64,000 nucleotides of DNA from contig OX638369.1 in NCBI GenBank assembly GCA_951812925.1, positions 45,751,061 through 45,815,060 on the forward strand. The letters run 5' to 3'. The DNA comes from Calliopum simillimum. Its lineage: Eukaryota; Arthropoda; Insecta; Diptera; Lauxaniidae. Positions 35,486 through 47,461 of the stretch are shown one piece after another. The notes under the pieces were generated by a model. It was not told the origin of the DNA, searched no databases, and saw nothing but the letters and a program-made list of their open reading frames with translations. Numbering within the stretch: the first letter of the stretch is position 1; each line of letters opens with the position of its first letter. Position numbers and translations under genes: made by a program.

Positions 35486-36955
35486 TTGCCCGGGCCAAAC
35501 ATTAAATACCCTACACCGAAGTATTTTCTGAGTTCACCCAGTTTTTGCTCAGAACTTGCATTTAAAGTTTTTGGTATCTCAATAAAATTCAGTTCGATTG
35601 TCTCAATAAACGTTTTCAGTACAGCGTTTTGAAACTTTTGCTTATGAGGGATGTGCCACGCCCTCTTATCAAAATTTACCCAGCTTTTGCTAAGAGCTTG
35701 CGCCTATAATTCGTGGTATTTATGTGTATTTTTGTTGCATTGTCGTGAATGCTCCTAAAGTTGTATTTTGAATATATTTGTTGTATGGGCGGAAAGCGTG
35801 TCCGTTGACCAATTTCGCTCAATTTCAATCCCACAAGCTAACTTTAACGACGAAGTGTAGTGTAGTGTACCAAATTTCATTGAATTAACTCAGTTTTCCC
35901 AAAAAATGTATTTCCACACACAGCCAGCCAGCCAGACAGACGGTCATGGCTAAATCGACTCAGGAGATGACGCTGATCAATAATATATGGGCATATCCGA
36001 AAAAAAGTCAACCAAGAGAAACATTATAAAGTTGCCGTAAAAGCGCATTTTGCCACTAAGTGAGTGGTATTGCCCACTAAATAACTAAAGGTTTTTAATA
36101 TGCTTTCTAAGGGTTCAATCCCCATTCCGAGTTTCCTAAAAATTGGTCCACCGGTTTAGCCGCGGAAATGCATTTCGCCTTTAGGGGCGTAGCACCGGCA
36201 GCTACATAATAAAAAGTCTTTAATAACGTTGCATTCCAAATTTTGCGTAAAAATTGATGCAGTGGTTGAGCTGCAACAGCGTATTTTTACCGTGAGATGC
36301 GGTGCCCAAAAAAAAATTTTAGTTTTGTGTGCACTGCACTTCTTTACAACCTTTTCCAAAAATAAATCAAGCGAATATAATGTGTTTCAGTTAGTTGGAA
36401 AGGAACTGCATCAATTTTCTATAGCTTACGTATATATATCAAATAAAAATTGTAACGTTCGCAACGTAACGTGCGCAACACACAAAATTTAAATTTTTGT
36501 ACGAACGAAGGACTCTTTGATTCCCTCAAAAGCAGTTTCGATATGCTCAAATATTCTTCTTTCTTTGGAGGATTTTTTTTCTTTTTTTCGTTAATACTGG
36601 AAAATTCGCAAAAAATTTTGAAAATGTACATTGATTTCCACAACGATATCTGTTTTTTGTAACGTGCGAACAGCACTTTATGCATGATTATATTGTAACT
36701 GATACAAGCCAGAAAATATTTTTAAATGCCTTTTGAAAGTACTCTCAAAGGGTAACATACCACTGCAGATAAATTAAGAATTTAAGATTTAGAGCGCCTT
36801 CTGGATTTAAAAATATGTGTACAAATGTAACGTTCGCAACGCAGGATTAGCCCATATATACTTTTCTATACCTGCCACTCCTCCTTCTTTGTGTCACAAA
36901 CGGAAGGACAAAATGAATATGCCCTGGGTGTAGGGTATAAATAGAGCGAATAGAA
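35486..36955 (-). repeat. TATACCC repeat, copy 3, interrupted
   Basis: The parts 35486-36005 and 36838-36955 read, on the minus strand, from TATACCCTACACCCAGGGCA through CCTTCCGTTTGTGACAC, GATCAGCGTCATCTCC, GAGTCGATTTAGCCATGACC and GTCTGTCTGGCTGGCTGG to GGTATTTAATGTTTGGCC. That is the full family layout. About 830 bp is inserted between the GATCAGC segment and the CCTTCCGTTTGTG segment. Confidence 0.7.
36006..36837. other. ~830-bp insertion with recurring GTAACGTTCGCAAC motif
   Basis: It splits copy 3 of the TATACCC repeat. TGTAACGTTCGCAACG occurs at 36451 and 36826, and TGTAACGTGCGAACAGC at 36658. It also contains TTGGTCCACCGGTTTAGCCG and poly-T at 36574-36590. No TIR, poly-A tail or recognisable protein was found, so its class is unknown. 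Confidence 0.4.
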
Positions 36956-38560
36956 ACTTATAGCTTTTACGCTATAGATTCAAACAGAATTGTAATTTAT
37001 GTTCTACCTGACAATATGAACCTCTGAAAAGAACATTCGACTCTACATAAATACAAACCTTTTGGTAACGCCAATAAATTTCATGTCTAAAATATGTAAA
37101 CGATAGACTTTTTTTATTGAGTACTTCTGTGCATGAAATCCAAATAAATTTCGAACATACGACTCAAAACAATTCAAATTTGAAGAGAAACGAAAATAAA
37201 ATGAAGAAAAAAAAAAAAAAAAATGATTCACAAAGAATGCAACATATGTGGCTATGTTTATGGAATTTGTATGAAAATATGGCAACACCAGTTTATAAAA
37301 TACAACACTTACTTTTAAAGTGAAAAACTAGACAAGAAGATAAAAGCCCAAAAGAATTCTTTAAAGTTAAAGCAAAACTACAGAGAAAAAAAGAAAGAAT
37401 AATATTTGTGAAAATTATACAAATGAACATTTGAACAAATGCCATACATATGTACGAATAAATACGAACACATTGATCTTAGAGGCACGCAAATTATATG
37501 CAAAATATGTAAAACATTTTTTTATATAACAGTAATCCTGAAGGGGAAAACTTTTGGGGATATTTATACTTATATCTACATATGTACATATGTACGTCGA
37601 GTGAATTATATTCTACACATGATTCAGTTAGGACAGTCCTCGAACTTGTGATGATTCATTCAAAAATAATGATGTGTTCAGAGTCATTTCGGAACAGTCA
37701 GCGTTGAGAAGTGTTCTAAAGCTTAAATATACGGTCATTGGCTGATATGATAAGATCTAAGAAACTAAGCATAGAGCATCTCAGTTTCTCAACTCAAGAA
37801 AAAATGTTTTACAAAATCAGAAGGAGAGCTGATTTACAAAGGTCCACATGATATTTAAATATTTTTGCCTTAAAGCCAAATGAATACAATTCCTGAGTTC
37901 CTTTCCCACTCGCTCAAGCTAAAAGATTGACACACCATTTTGTTTATAAAATTCTATTCAATAAATATTGATTTTAGATCTGGAAGCGCACATTCTCCTC
38001 TTCCTTGTTATCTTTCCATTTTTTTTTTTTTTCTTTTCTTTTCTGTCAAACAACAAAATATGAAAACATGGAGGGCTGTCGCGATTTTTCCAACTGTTCG
38101 CATGTATTTTTGTAAACATACATGCAAATGTATGCGTGCATGTCATAAATGTCTAAATTTGTATTGTATTTTGCTGGTTTAAATGCATATATATGTATGT
38201 GTGTGTGTGTGTGTTTGTGTCTGTGTTCACATTACGTGCTCGTTGTGTGCTCGTTTACTTGCATTAGCTACTGCTTGTTTGCCAGCGCATGTTTGTTGAT
38301 TTTGAATAATTTTTGAAATAGTTACGCTCTCTGGTTGTTGCTGTCGCTGTTGTTTACTCCAATTATTTCCGTGCATTACATTTAAAGTTAATTTCAAAAC
38401 GTGAGCAAAATACACAGCTACGTATTGAAAGCAGTAAAAATCAAATGTAAACGAACAATTTAAGAGCAGGCAAGAACTAGGGAAGTAACAGTTTTTTCCC
38501 GAAAATGGTTTCAGCACTCTAAGCTACGTATTGCATAGCACAAGATGAAGTAAAATCGAT
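36956..38560. other. No gene recognised
   Basis: It has poly-A at 37205-37223, ACATATGTACATATGTACG near 37578-37597, poly-T at 38018-38030 and a TG dinucleotide run at about 38197-38216. ORFs here are composition-driven. Confidence 0.5.
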
Positions 38561-38810
38561 TTGGTCAGACAAGAACTAGCCTTATCTAGTCTGATCGGTG
38601 CTGATCTGATCTTTTCTGGCCTCAATTTACTTGAGTTGACTTGATTTAAACTGATCTGATGGAGATGAACTGATCTGAACTGAACTGACCCTAACCGGCC
38701 TGAACTGACCTGAACTGGCCTGAACTGGCCTGAACTGACCTGAACTGTCCTGAACTGACCTGAACTAACAAGACCAGAACAGAACACACCAGACCAGACT
38801 AGACTTAGTT
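38561..38810. repeat. 10-bp minisatellite (CCTGAACTGA-type)
   Basis: 38640-38765 consists of variants of CTGAACTGAC / CTGAACTGGC repeated about every 10 bp, flanked by GATCTGATC-rich sequence and a decaying AGACCAGA tail. It produces a serine/glutamine/valine-rich minus-strand ORF with no meaning. Confidence 0.85.
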
Positions 38811-38963
38811 TCAAATTGTTTGACAATGACTTAGATTTATGCTTGCATTTGAATTGAAATTTATATTGAGAAGACTTTTTAATGTTTTCTATATCATGTT
38901 TATCTTTGTTTTTATAATTGTTTAATACTAAATAATTCATACAAGGACTGTACCGAAAAGAAA

Positions 38964-39182
38964 ATGCTCATTTTGAAACCAACCAATTCCTTCTTCGTTA
39001 TTCTTATAGTAGATGTAACGATTTCGCATATCGAATATGACGTACGCAAGAAAATTGTTCACAATTACTATATTGAAAAAGATATTTCGTACAGAAAGTT
39101 GGCCAAACGCTACAAAATCAATGCAAATAGAATAAAAATATTATTATCAAGTGTTGGAGTACCTATTCTTTCCAAATTTTAA
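38964..39182 (+). pseudogene. Transposase N-terminal helix-turn-helix fragment
   Basis: The reading frame contains DVRKKIVHNYYIEKDISYRK followed by LAKRYKINANRIKILLSSVG and a stop. This is a helix-turn-helix pattern of the 'R..IV..Y......S.R.LA++..I....I' type seen at the start of IS630/Tc1 transposases. It begins 22 bp inside the left TIR, as expected for such elements. The rest of the protein is separated by the nested repeat and by decay. Confidence 0.55.
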
Positions 39183-39195
39183 GCTAGTAAGGATG

Positions 39196-41016
39196 CTACT
39201 TTTGGCCTGGCCAAACATTTAATGCCCTACACTGCAGTATTTTGAAAATTTTTCTTGTATGGGTGGTGCCACGCCCCCTGCTCCGACTCCGTCTAGTTTT
39301 TGCTCGGAGTGTGCACTTATAGTCCTTAGTGTTTAAGTGAAATGAAGTTGGATTATCACAAAAAACTCTTTCAGTATAGCATTTTAAAACTTTTGTTTAT
39401 ATGGGAGGTGCCACGCCTTCTTATCCGTTGGATTAGTTGGATTATCTCAAAAAAAATTTTTATGGGAGGTGCCATGCCTCTTGTCTGAATTTGCTCAGAG
39501 CTTGCGCTTACTATTCCTAGTACTTATTTGTATTTTGGCTGAATTATCGTGAAAAATACTCCCAATGTTGTATTTTGAGTATATTTTTTGACAAGCGGTA
39601 GGCATGTCCATTGACTGATTTCGCTCATTTTCAATAAGTCGAGCTAACTTTGACGACGGAGGTATTGTATCAAATTTCATTGTATTGTCTTGATCGGTTT
39701 TCCCAAAAATGTATTTCCACAGACAGACAGACAGCCAGCCAGCTAGACGGACAGAAGTCTCTAATGTTTTACGTGACACCTGCCATGATTGCTTAATCTC
39801 ATGATGTTCAAAACACACGGTCCGTGTACGAAGGACGGCGCAACCTTCCATCAGCATAAAGCCGATAGTTAGTTTCCATTTTTAGAACCATGCGATCAGA
39901 CACAATTCCTTCCAATGGTAGTGAAATGACGACTATCTAAACCTCTGCCATTCTTTGAGTCATGGCACCCGGATGAGAATGCAACTCCACACCTAGTATT
40001 CAAACTCTTCCTGCGATTTAGGTCCAAACCACAGCCACCACAAAACTCCCCAAAGGGTCGCCTCAATAGTAAGTTGGAATATGCAGCAATTTGGATGCTC
40101 CAAAAGGCTACTGACTCCCGAGGTACCAGAATAATCTCTGATCAGACTTCATAGCAATACGCTACTGTTAGTATGACTCTGATCAGCCTGGGACTAATCA
40201 CCCATGTTGATTTATCATGGATTGTGGAAACACGTTTCTCTGGTGCATCCTTCCCTTCAAGAAAGCTCAAGACTTTCTTGGGAGAGGTAGTCTTATACAG
40301 GGTTGCTTTGGCCACTTTACCATGTTCAACTCGACTTATTATGGATCGTGAGAACACGTCGCCAAGTGCGTCTTGGATTTCTTTTTACCACGTTGCCATA
40401 TGCGTAACGTGACAATTGGGATAAAAGGGAAAACCCTCATCCCTCCAAAAGTGGGGCCCTTCCGCCTTCCTGCTTTGGTTGGTAGTCAGCCGACAGTGAC
40501 GCTGCGGTCCACAGTGTCACCGCCAACCACCGTTACCAGGGGTTGCCGCTGGGAGGCAGCAGGCTGCTTGAGGCCAGACATAGGACGATGTCCATCGACA
40601 ACCTGGATGAAGAGAACCTAGATTCTCCACCACCTCATGCGTCACCATCTTTAGCCTCCATTGCAAACTTCGGTATACAACTTTGACATCCCTTAAGCCA
40701 GCCGTGCACAACAACAAAGTCAGATAGGACCAGACCAATCTATTCCCTCCCTTCTGAGTTGTGCAAGAGACGATATTCTCCACAACCCTACCAACTACGA
40801 AACAAGAGAGACTGCCAACTGACACTATCTTTTGGCGGGTTACTTCAACCCCAGCCAGACAGATAGACTGAAATGGCTATATTGACTCACTAGGTGACGC
40901 TGATTAGGCGACGCTGATTAAGAACATATATACCTACTTTTCTATATCTGCCACGCCTCCTTCTCCGCGTTACAAACGTAAGGACAAAGTGAATATACAC
41001 TGTGTGTAGGGTATAA
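39196..41016 (-). repeat. TATACCC repeat, copy 4, interrupted
   Basis: The parts 39196-39750 and 40848-41016 read on the minus strand from TATACCCTACACACAGTG through ACGTTTGTAACGCGGAGAAGG, GATTAAGAACATATATACC-type and GAGTCAATATAGCC to the GTCTG/GGCTGG tract, then via TGCCACGCC-type cycles to GGGCATTAAATGTTTGGCCAGGCC. About 1.1 kb of GC-richer DNA is inserted within the CAGCCAG/CAGACAG tract. Confidence 0.7.
39751..40847. other. GC-richer 1.1-kb insert, unrecognised
   Basis: It is clearly richer in G+C than its surroundings and open for 70-100 codons in several frames on both strands. One minus-strand frame near 40142-40357 reads SRVEHGKVAKATLYKTTSPK and onward without a recognisable domain. 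Flanks share CCAGCCAG on both sides, which may be a target duplication or just the local repeat. It is probably a fragment of a retroelement or other coding DNA. I cannot assign a family. Confidence 0.4.
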
Positions 41017-41239
41017 AAAAGTGGAAGAAAACAATGTCCAGGTGACCCAAAACGAAGTTAGAGACTTTGTTTAACAAAAACTAAGGTACCTCAGCACGGG
41101 TTTGGAAAAAAAGAATAGGAGCAGTATTTAAAACATACAAAAACTAAAAAGTACCCAAAACAAGTAAAAGGGAAGTTCAAGTTGGTAAAACAAGACTTCG
41201 AAGAAATGACAGAATAAGTTATAATTGATTATAAAATCT

Positions 41240-41665
41240 ATATAAAAATGGAACATTCCAGTTTCCCAATTTTACCCAAAAGAGAAAGGTGTACTACCTC
41301 GATCAATCAATATATTGCTTTAATATATTAGCCTTAATTTTCATAAAAGGTACGATATACTTAAACCGAATTTTACTGAAAGGAATGAAGTGCCGTTTTA
41401 AACCATTTTGTAAGAAACACAATGCATCAAAAATATGTTAGCTTGACTTTGCCACGGCACACTACGCCTGGTCCACTCTAAAGTTGTTAGAAGAGAATAT
41501 TAAAATCTTCGTTGTGAAAGAAGAAATCCCACCAGAAACTCCCGAAATTCTCACAATAGAAAGGTATTGCGCAATTGTGAAGCAAAGCTTGAAGAAAGTT
41601 GCTGACAACATTCAAGAATTTAGAAAAAAACTGCCATAGGTCAAGCTCAAGCTACGGGAATAACT
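41240..41665 (+). pseudogene. IS630/Tc1-like transposase C-terminal fragment
   Basis: At 41447-41640 the plus strand encodes DFATAHYAWSTLKLLEENIK, then EEIPPETPEILTIERYCAIV and KQSLKKVADNIQEFRKKLP. This is the 'D.A..HYA..SL.FLE ... PPN.PE.RPIERYWAI(V/M)K..L+' block that holds the second D and the last acidic residue of this transposase type. Here the E of TIERY is present. Upstream, 41258-41290 gives a QFYPKEKGVLP block with a following frameshift. Multiple stops make it a pseudogene. Confidence 0.75.
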
Positions 41666-41802
41666 TTTTTTTAGAACTTTTAATGAAAAGTGAATTAAAA
41701 TATTAATTTTCGTGGGATAAGAAAAGTTAAAAGAAAAAATTAATAGAAATAGTAAAGTTACAAGCAAATGTAAGTGTGCAGTTACTTTTTGGTACAGTCC
41801 TT

Positions 41803-42589
41803 ATGTTACATATGTAATATTAACTAGAAATTCCTGTTAAGTAGAACGTCATCAAATTCCTTATCTATGCTATTATATGAATACATGAATATTATTTCAT
41901 TAGTACAAATGAGTTATACATATGTATTACTTAGCAAGTACTTACAACATTATCGCTTCTTTTAGTTTATTATCTTCTCAATAGCTGAGAACTTGAAAAT
42001 CAGATAAATTTTGTCGAAACTTCAGCACAAAAGTAATTAAGTGAAATAATTACATTCAAAGCAATTTCAATTACAAATTTTCCAACAAAATGCAAGTGCG
42101 CCCACCATGATATACCGAAGATGGGTAGAGATGAAATAAAATTATGTTCGTTCTTCTACTTCTAATGGAGTAGATACTTAAAACTTTGCATCATTGCATA
42201 CAAAATGATCTGTAAGGACGACGACGACGACGGCTATGATGAGGACAAAATTGCAAAAAGCATGAGTAGAGTACAAATGCATTTCTTAAGTGTCATGCAT
42301 AGAAATTTGAAAACTAAAAAGTGCTGCTGCTGCTGCTTAAGAAAATTAATTGAAACACAATGTGGAGATAATATGAAAATACAGGCATACATATCACCAC
42401 ACGAGTTGGTACACTAAAGGGACCGATATGCACGACAATGTATACAAAAACCTACCTTTATAGAGTGTAGCTTGAAGACAATTTGTATGTGCAGTATAAG
42501 AAAATAAAGGACTAGAGCTGCAAGCTTACAGTGGGAGCTAGAATGTACATATTTTGAATATGCACTAAAGATACCGTTAGCCTAAAGGG
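41803..42589. other. No gene recognised
   Basis: GACGACGACGACG (42218-42231) and TGCTGCTGCTGC (42322-42335) are short codon-like microsatellites that create a spurious Asp/Cys-rich ORF. Otherwise AT-rich. Confidence 0.55.
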
Positions 42590-43060
42590 TACATAATTCC
42601 TGTTCATTTGGTTTTGTTATATGGGTGCGAAACGTAACTTGTAACTGAACAACTAACAAACAAGCTGCAAGTATTTGTCAACAAGTGTTTAAGGCGTATA
42701 CTAAAGGTTTGGTGGCCTCGAACTATATCAAATGCCGAGCTACATCAAAAATGCAATCACAGGGCTATAGCAAACAAAATCAAGCTATGCAAGTGGAGAT
42801 GGATTGGTCATAGGTACTCTTGGGAAACCACCCAGCGTCGGCAGGATCTTGAGTGGAATCCACAATGCAGTAGAGGACGTGGTTGACCGAAAACCAACTA
42901 GAAAAGGTCGCTGGAAGAGGAAATACAAAATTGTATGTACAAAATACGGAAAAGTCGTGGTTAGAGATCAAAGTCATAGCAATGGATTGCGACAAATGGA
43001 GACGTTTCATATTGATCATTACTTGTATAGAGCAATCTTCAGAAAAATACTTTTGAAGCA
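42590..43060 (+). pseudogene. RTE-type non-LTR retrotransposon C-terminal fragment
   Basis: In successive frames it reads VLLYGCET, then LTNKLQVFVNKCLRRILKVW, WPRTISNAELHQKCN, CKWRWIGH, and QDLEWNPQCSRGRG, followed by a PKTN.KRSLE-like block and WR(R)F. This is the same tail as at 5.2 kb, but with the linking segment kept and the WIGH..RKP region frame-disturbed by an extra base. The LLYG.E(T)W start is the usual end of the RT thumb region. 5'-truncated and inactive. Confidence 0.8.
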
Positions 43061-43289
43061 AGTTTTTCGACTTTGGAATCATCACGAGTGTCTTGTAGTG
43101 GCTGAAATGTTGCTAACTTACCCATAATGGGTATCTTGGTGATTTCCAGGTTAAAGGCCTAGTCCAGCTGGTTAAGAATTAAAGTGATTTCCAGTTGTGA
43201 CTTTAGCATTTATTTCGGTAGTCAAGCTGTCATTAATCTGTAGCGTTTTTTTTCTCGAATTCTTAAGCTGACATTATATTTTGAAGGTA

Positions 43290-44365
43290 ATTTGTTGTGC
43301 ATATTCACAAATTCTGTGCCAACGACCCAGCTCTGCATGCGATTAGGCTCAAAGAAGCTGGTTGCAAGAATTATGGTCACTGCTCTATCTTCGATACGCT
43401 ACCAGCCATTTTGAGAAAAAACGTTGTTGTGAAGTTTTCCAAAAGAACTTAATGAAAAGAAAGTATGCCCAGCCTAAGTCCACCGTATACACTGGTGGCT
43501 CAAAGATGGTTTGTAGCAAGGACGCAGGAGTATTTTCAAAAGACCATACACGTGATTTATCTCAATCTTTCTGTTTATCCAATTCAGCTTAGCGCTTTCA
43601 AGCGGAAGCTTATGCCATTCTCAAAGCTTGAGTTCTAGTAGAGACTACTAAATAATCTTAGTTGAAGACAAATGGCAATTTTCTCTGACAATCAAGCCGT
43701 TATATAGGCGTTGTCACAGGTCACAGGAGCATTGAGGGTCACAGAAAAACTGATGAGCTAAGTAGCTTCCATGGCTCCTCTCTAATCCAGATCTATTCAG
43801 CGTGCGTATACACTCTGATATGATTTTCTCGCATTTTTTACCGAGGCAAATGCCAGATGGAAAGCCTTAGAAACTTACAGGATTTTCAAAGCAAGCTATC
43901 TTTCATTTAAGAACTCGAAAACATCCGATCTGCTATCCGAAACCCGCATGGATATTGCAAAAATCGCAATGGACACTAGGCCATTAGCAAGCAAGCCAAA
44001 AGACGGGTGTCCCCTTTAATTCTAACTGTCGAACTTGCATGTATCCTAAAAGAAATGAATCTCTCGAACACTTTCTCTGCAACTGTTCTGCTCTATCAAG
44101 AGCTAGACTTTGGATTTTAGGAAAACACTTTTTCAATGACCGGAGCGAAATTGCCGATATTTATATTGACACCCTGTTCAACTACATCAATAGAAGAAAC
44201 TGGATATAAATGTAATTCACAGTTACTTTTAAAAGATAGCTAATCCAATCCTTTACTACCTCCCTACTAGCCACTCCCATCACTTATGTGGTAACAAAAT
44301 GGTGTTAACAATAATACTTAGGGTACTGGCATCGCTTATTAAGCCACCACTCGAACCTAACATGA
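43290..44365 (+). pseudogene. Non-LTR retrotransposon with RNase H and C-terminal zinc knuckle, 3' fragment
   Basis: In broken frames it reads NDPALHAIRLKEAGCKNYGH, then STVYTGGSKMVCSKDAGVFS (RNase H first strand, with D replaced by G in the TDGS motif), FQAEAYAI (catalytic E) and MAIFSDNQAVI (catalytic D). It ends with CRTCMYPKRNESLEHFLCNC and SALSRARLWILGK, a C..C...H...C knuckle. This layout fits RNase H-bearing clades such as I/LOA. The stop at about 44208 is followed by a 3' UTR ending in CACTCGAACCTAACAT, a remnant of a CCTAA-type tail. 5'-truncated and frameshifted. Confidence 0.8.
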
Positions 44366-46066
44366 ATTTTTCGAGAGCTCCAGGTTACTACCATTCGGAA
44401 AAACTCTCTATATGTAATTCTTCTTACATACCTTCAGACGGCTGCTTTTTTCTCTAACTTGCGGGACGCCATTTTCGCCGTCTGATTTGAACGGAAGTAA
44501 AATTTTTTCCAAATCGGATTATCCGTTGCTTAAGAGAATACATTTTTCGTCGCTGGATTCCAATTTGCTCTACTGTTCAGCAGCATTAACGAAAGTAACA
44601 GCATACAAATGTGAGGCTTAAATTAATTCCCAACATTATTAGCAAAGGTGGCGATAGCGTCGTCTTCATCGTCGACTGCAAGGAAGTGTCGGTGAAAGGC
44701 TCATGCAGTAAGTGGAAGGAAACAGCAGCATCTTCCGTTGTTGCTGCTACAGTGGCTTTTAACTGTTAACATGACTTTGCTCGAAGCCAAACAGGATATT
44801 TGCTATCAACAATGCAATTTACGGACTTGCACTCTCAATGCAGCCATAAAGGACATCATTTCTTAATGAAACCAACTAAAAAGAAGAAGGCGACATAAGA
44901 ATTTGTGTACGTGTGCAACGAGTTGTACATATGTATGCACATTTATTGCTTCATTATTATAGAGTTGTATGTAGAAGTGTGGGTGCGTATGTGTTAGTGT
45001 ATAAAGTAGCAGTAGCAGCCTTGGAAGCTGAATAAGTGCATTTGGCATAATTGAATTTTAAATTGAGTGCTTTGTGCGTATGTGTGTGTGTTAGTTTAAC
45101 TTATGTGTAGGTAAGTGCATGCATAAAAAAGGTTTTTACCATTGTGCTAAGGTGCTGAAAAAATTAATGATTACAAATTTTACACTCACAGTTACAGCTA
45201 CAGCTACTTGCAAATCAATTAATATCCTTTTAAAGGAGTATAATTTGTTTTGCAACTACACTGTCATTTAAGTTTACACTGTTCATAAGAATTTGTTTGC
45301 ATAATTATAAGAAGTGTTGTCAGTGTTGCCAGAATTTCAAAAGAATAGAACTTTTGCAATAATTGTTGAAGGAAAGTTGCACATTTTTGGAACACAAAAT
45401 ATCTTACGTTTTTTTTATACGTTGGCAACTCTTGTGACAACAATGCGAAACAGAATCACATTGCTTTACATCAAGAGCATACACTACACGACTATATTTC
45501 ACACTGACAGTGAGTTATCCTTTGTTTAACTTTGCGCTCCTTAAAATTTGCAGCAGTTTTTTTTTTGTTGCTGTTTTCGACTTTTTTTTTTTGTTTTGCC
45601 GATTTTAATGCTTATATCCTGCTTTTTGGTTGTTGCCTCTGTTGATGTCTAACTTTAAACATTTCATCTGTTGTACAGAAATTAATGAGTGCAATAAAGC
45701 TGTTAAGTGGAAAATGTGTGCTTTCTTTCAGGAAACTCAACCGAAGAAGAACGAAAAATTAAGGGAAGGCGAAAATTAATGTTAATTTTTTCTTGAGCAC
45801 CACGCTAAATTTTAGTCGAAGGCGATATTTTTATTTTTTTTTTTAAGGAAATCAAAAGAGTTTTTTAAACAAATCCGACGCGGTGTGAGGAAATATCTTC
45901 CACAAATTAATCGTCTTAAGAATTGGATCCAATCTAATTATTAAATGCTTAGCATAACAAGAACTGTACTGCTGAAAAAATGGCATTCGTTAACCTTTTC
46001 GCTCCCGAGACAGATCCAGTGGTAAAATAAATTTTTTGTCTATTGATTCTAACCAGATGTATCAAA
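44366..46066. other. No gene recognised
   Basis: Contains TG/GTGTGTG runs (about 44985-45000 and 45078-45092), poly-T near 45557-45566 and 45582-45591, and AT-rich unique sequence. 44640-44760 is slightly GC-richer (GTCGTCTTCATCGTCGACTG, GTTGTTGCTGCTACAG) but has no domain. Confidence 0.5.
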
Positions 46067-46797
46067 TCCCTGCAGTTAATCGGACTTGTGACTACTTCCA
46101 AACAGGACTAGTAATAGTTCCACAACTAACGAATTTTCATATAATGGACTGACGATTTTTCAATGTTGATGTCTTACGAATCGTCAATTGTCTCCCTCTG
46201 CATTACCTTTTCTCTAGTCGAGAGACAATTGTCTCCCTGTGCATTACCCATTCACCAGTCAAGAGGCAATTGAAAATTTTGAGAGCTTCGAGACTCAATT
46301 TCGAGTATCTAAAAATTGAGCGAGCGAGTATCTTAAAATGAGAGATGTAATTAGAAGAAGAATGAGCGAACATTGACGGATTAGCTTAATGCACAATTCA
46401 AATGGCGAATGAAAAATTTGAAATTTTTTCAAATAATCAATAAATTAATATAATTTCTGATAATCCAATATATGTAGATGCGAAACAGTGCGTCGTGACT
46501 GTTATTAAAACAATTTCTTTTCTTTAAAGTAGCGTATTTCCACGTAAATTTATTAAAAAATCGGAACACCAAAAAACGTGTATGTTACTCTCTCACGATA
46601 CTACATTTTCTCAATCAGCGACAGTCCTCAGTTAATAAGAGAGCAAATAAAGACAAAGAAAAACATGAAAACTTTGTATTTTTTCTGTCAACTGACGATC
46701 TGTGCACTACGTGGGAACTAGAACAACGCTAGTACCTTTTTGAACAGTTGCCGAAGTAGTCACTCTTTGGGACTAGATCCAAATTTAACTGCAGGGA
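46067..46797. mobile_element. TIR element with CCCTGCAGTTAA ends, distant relative of the 14.4-kb repeat
   Basis: TCCCTGCAGTTAA at 46067 faces TTAACTGCAGGGA ending at 46797. The next inward blocks also pair (GACTACTTCC / GAAGTAGTC). The interior has the GTTGATGTC(C)TACGAA...CTGCATTAC...CCAGTC order of the 14365-14945 repeat. A 41-bp unit starting CAATTGTCTCCCT is tandemly duplicated (46185 and 46226). No transposase; target duplication unclear. Confidence 0.65.
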
Positions 46798-47461
46798 TGT
46801 ATGTCGAAAAAATTTTTTTTTTTTAATTTTACCTTACCACCCTGAAATTTAGGAGATGTACAATATATTGTACAACGAGACTGAACGATAATAATATTCT
46901 TAGTAGTAACGTTGCACTTATTTAGTTTTTTTATTAAAATACAATTAATTTTGAATGCAGAAATATGTACAATTGAAAATTTAAGGTGACAACTCATGAA
47001 AAATTCGACTTTATTTCATGAAAAGTTTCCAAGGAGCATCGATTTTTTCAAAAAATTTGAGTTTTTTTTCTCAAAAAAATGGTTAATTCGGTTCTATAAA
47101 GTTCATCACCAGAGCACTCGGTAAACAGTGTAGTAATACACTGATGAGGACCATACCAAAAAAATAATTTGAAGAGTGTCCATCACCTTATCACAGCTAT
47201 GTTACCAAGCCTCGCAGGCATGGCAATATAGGTCAGAGAGTTGTTCCAAGAAACTACTTACGTACTTAAAGTTCATAACCACACATCCATCTTTCCCTGA
47301 CATATAAGTCAGCTTACATCTGTAGCACGCTGGCTCCCCTGCCAATGCAGATGTCTGATTACTACTTTGTAAGACTATAGTAGTCCTGAAGTTGTACCTT
47401 GTCATGTTCTAAAGTACCAAAGAAAAACAAGCATAAAGGCACTTTAGCTAACAATTTCTAT
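46798..47461. other. No gene recognised
   Basis: AT-rich sequence with a small perfect palindrome (GTACAATATATTGTAC, 46858-46873) and an AAAAAATTT run. Confidence 0.5.

Larger units (their letters stand above)
38942..41802 (+). mobile_element. IS630/Tc1-like element, broken by a nested repeat
   Basis: AAGGACTGTACCGAAAAG at the left (38943) faces CTTTTTGGTACAGTCCTT at the right (to 41802), giving an 18-bp terminal inverted repeat with one mismatch. A TA precedes the left end; the right flank is degraded. It carries an N-terminal HTH fragment (38964-39182) and a C-terminal DDE fragment (41240-41665). Between them a TATACCC repeat is inserted, itself broken by a third sequence. The element is non-functional. 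Confidence 0.7.

Noticed and set aside
38560..38810. CRISPR-like array
   Set aside because: Short degenerate tandem repeats without spacers, in a eukaryotic context.
38524..38940. 138-codon minus-strand ORF rich in Ser, Gln and Val
   Set aside because: It is a translation of the 10-bp CTGAACTGAC minisatellite.
42205..42417. ORF with Asp and Cys runs
   Set aside because: The runs come from GAC and TGC microsatellites; the remainder has no recognisable feature.
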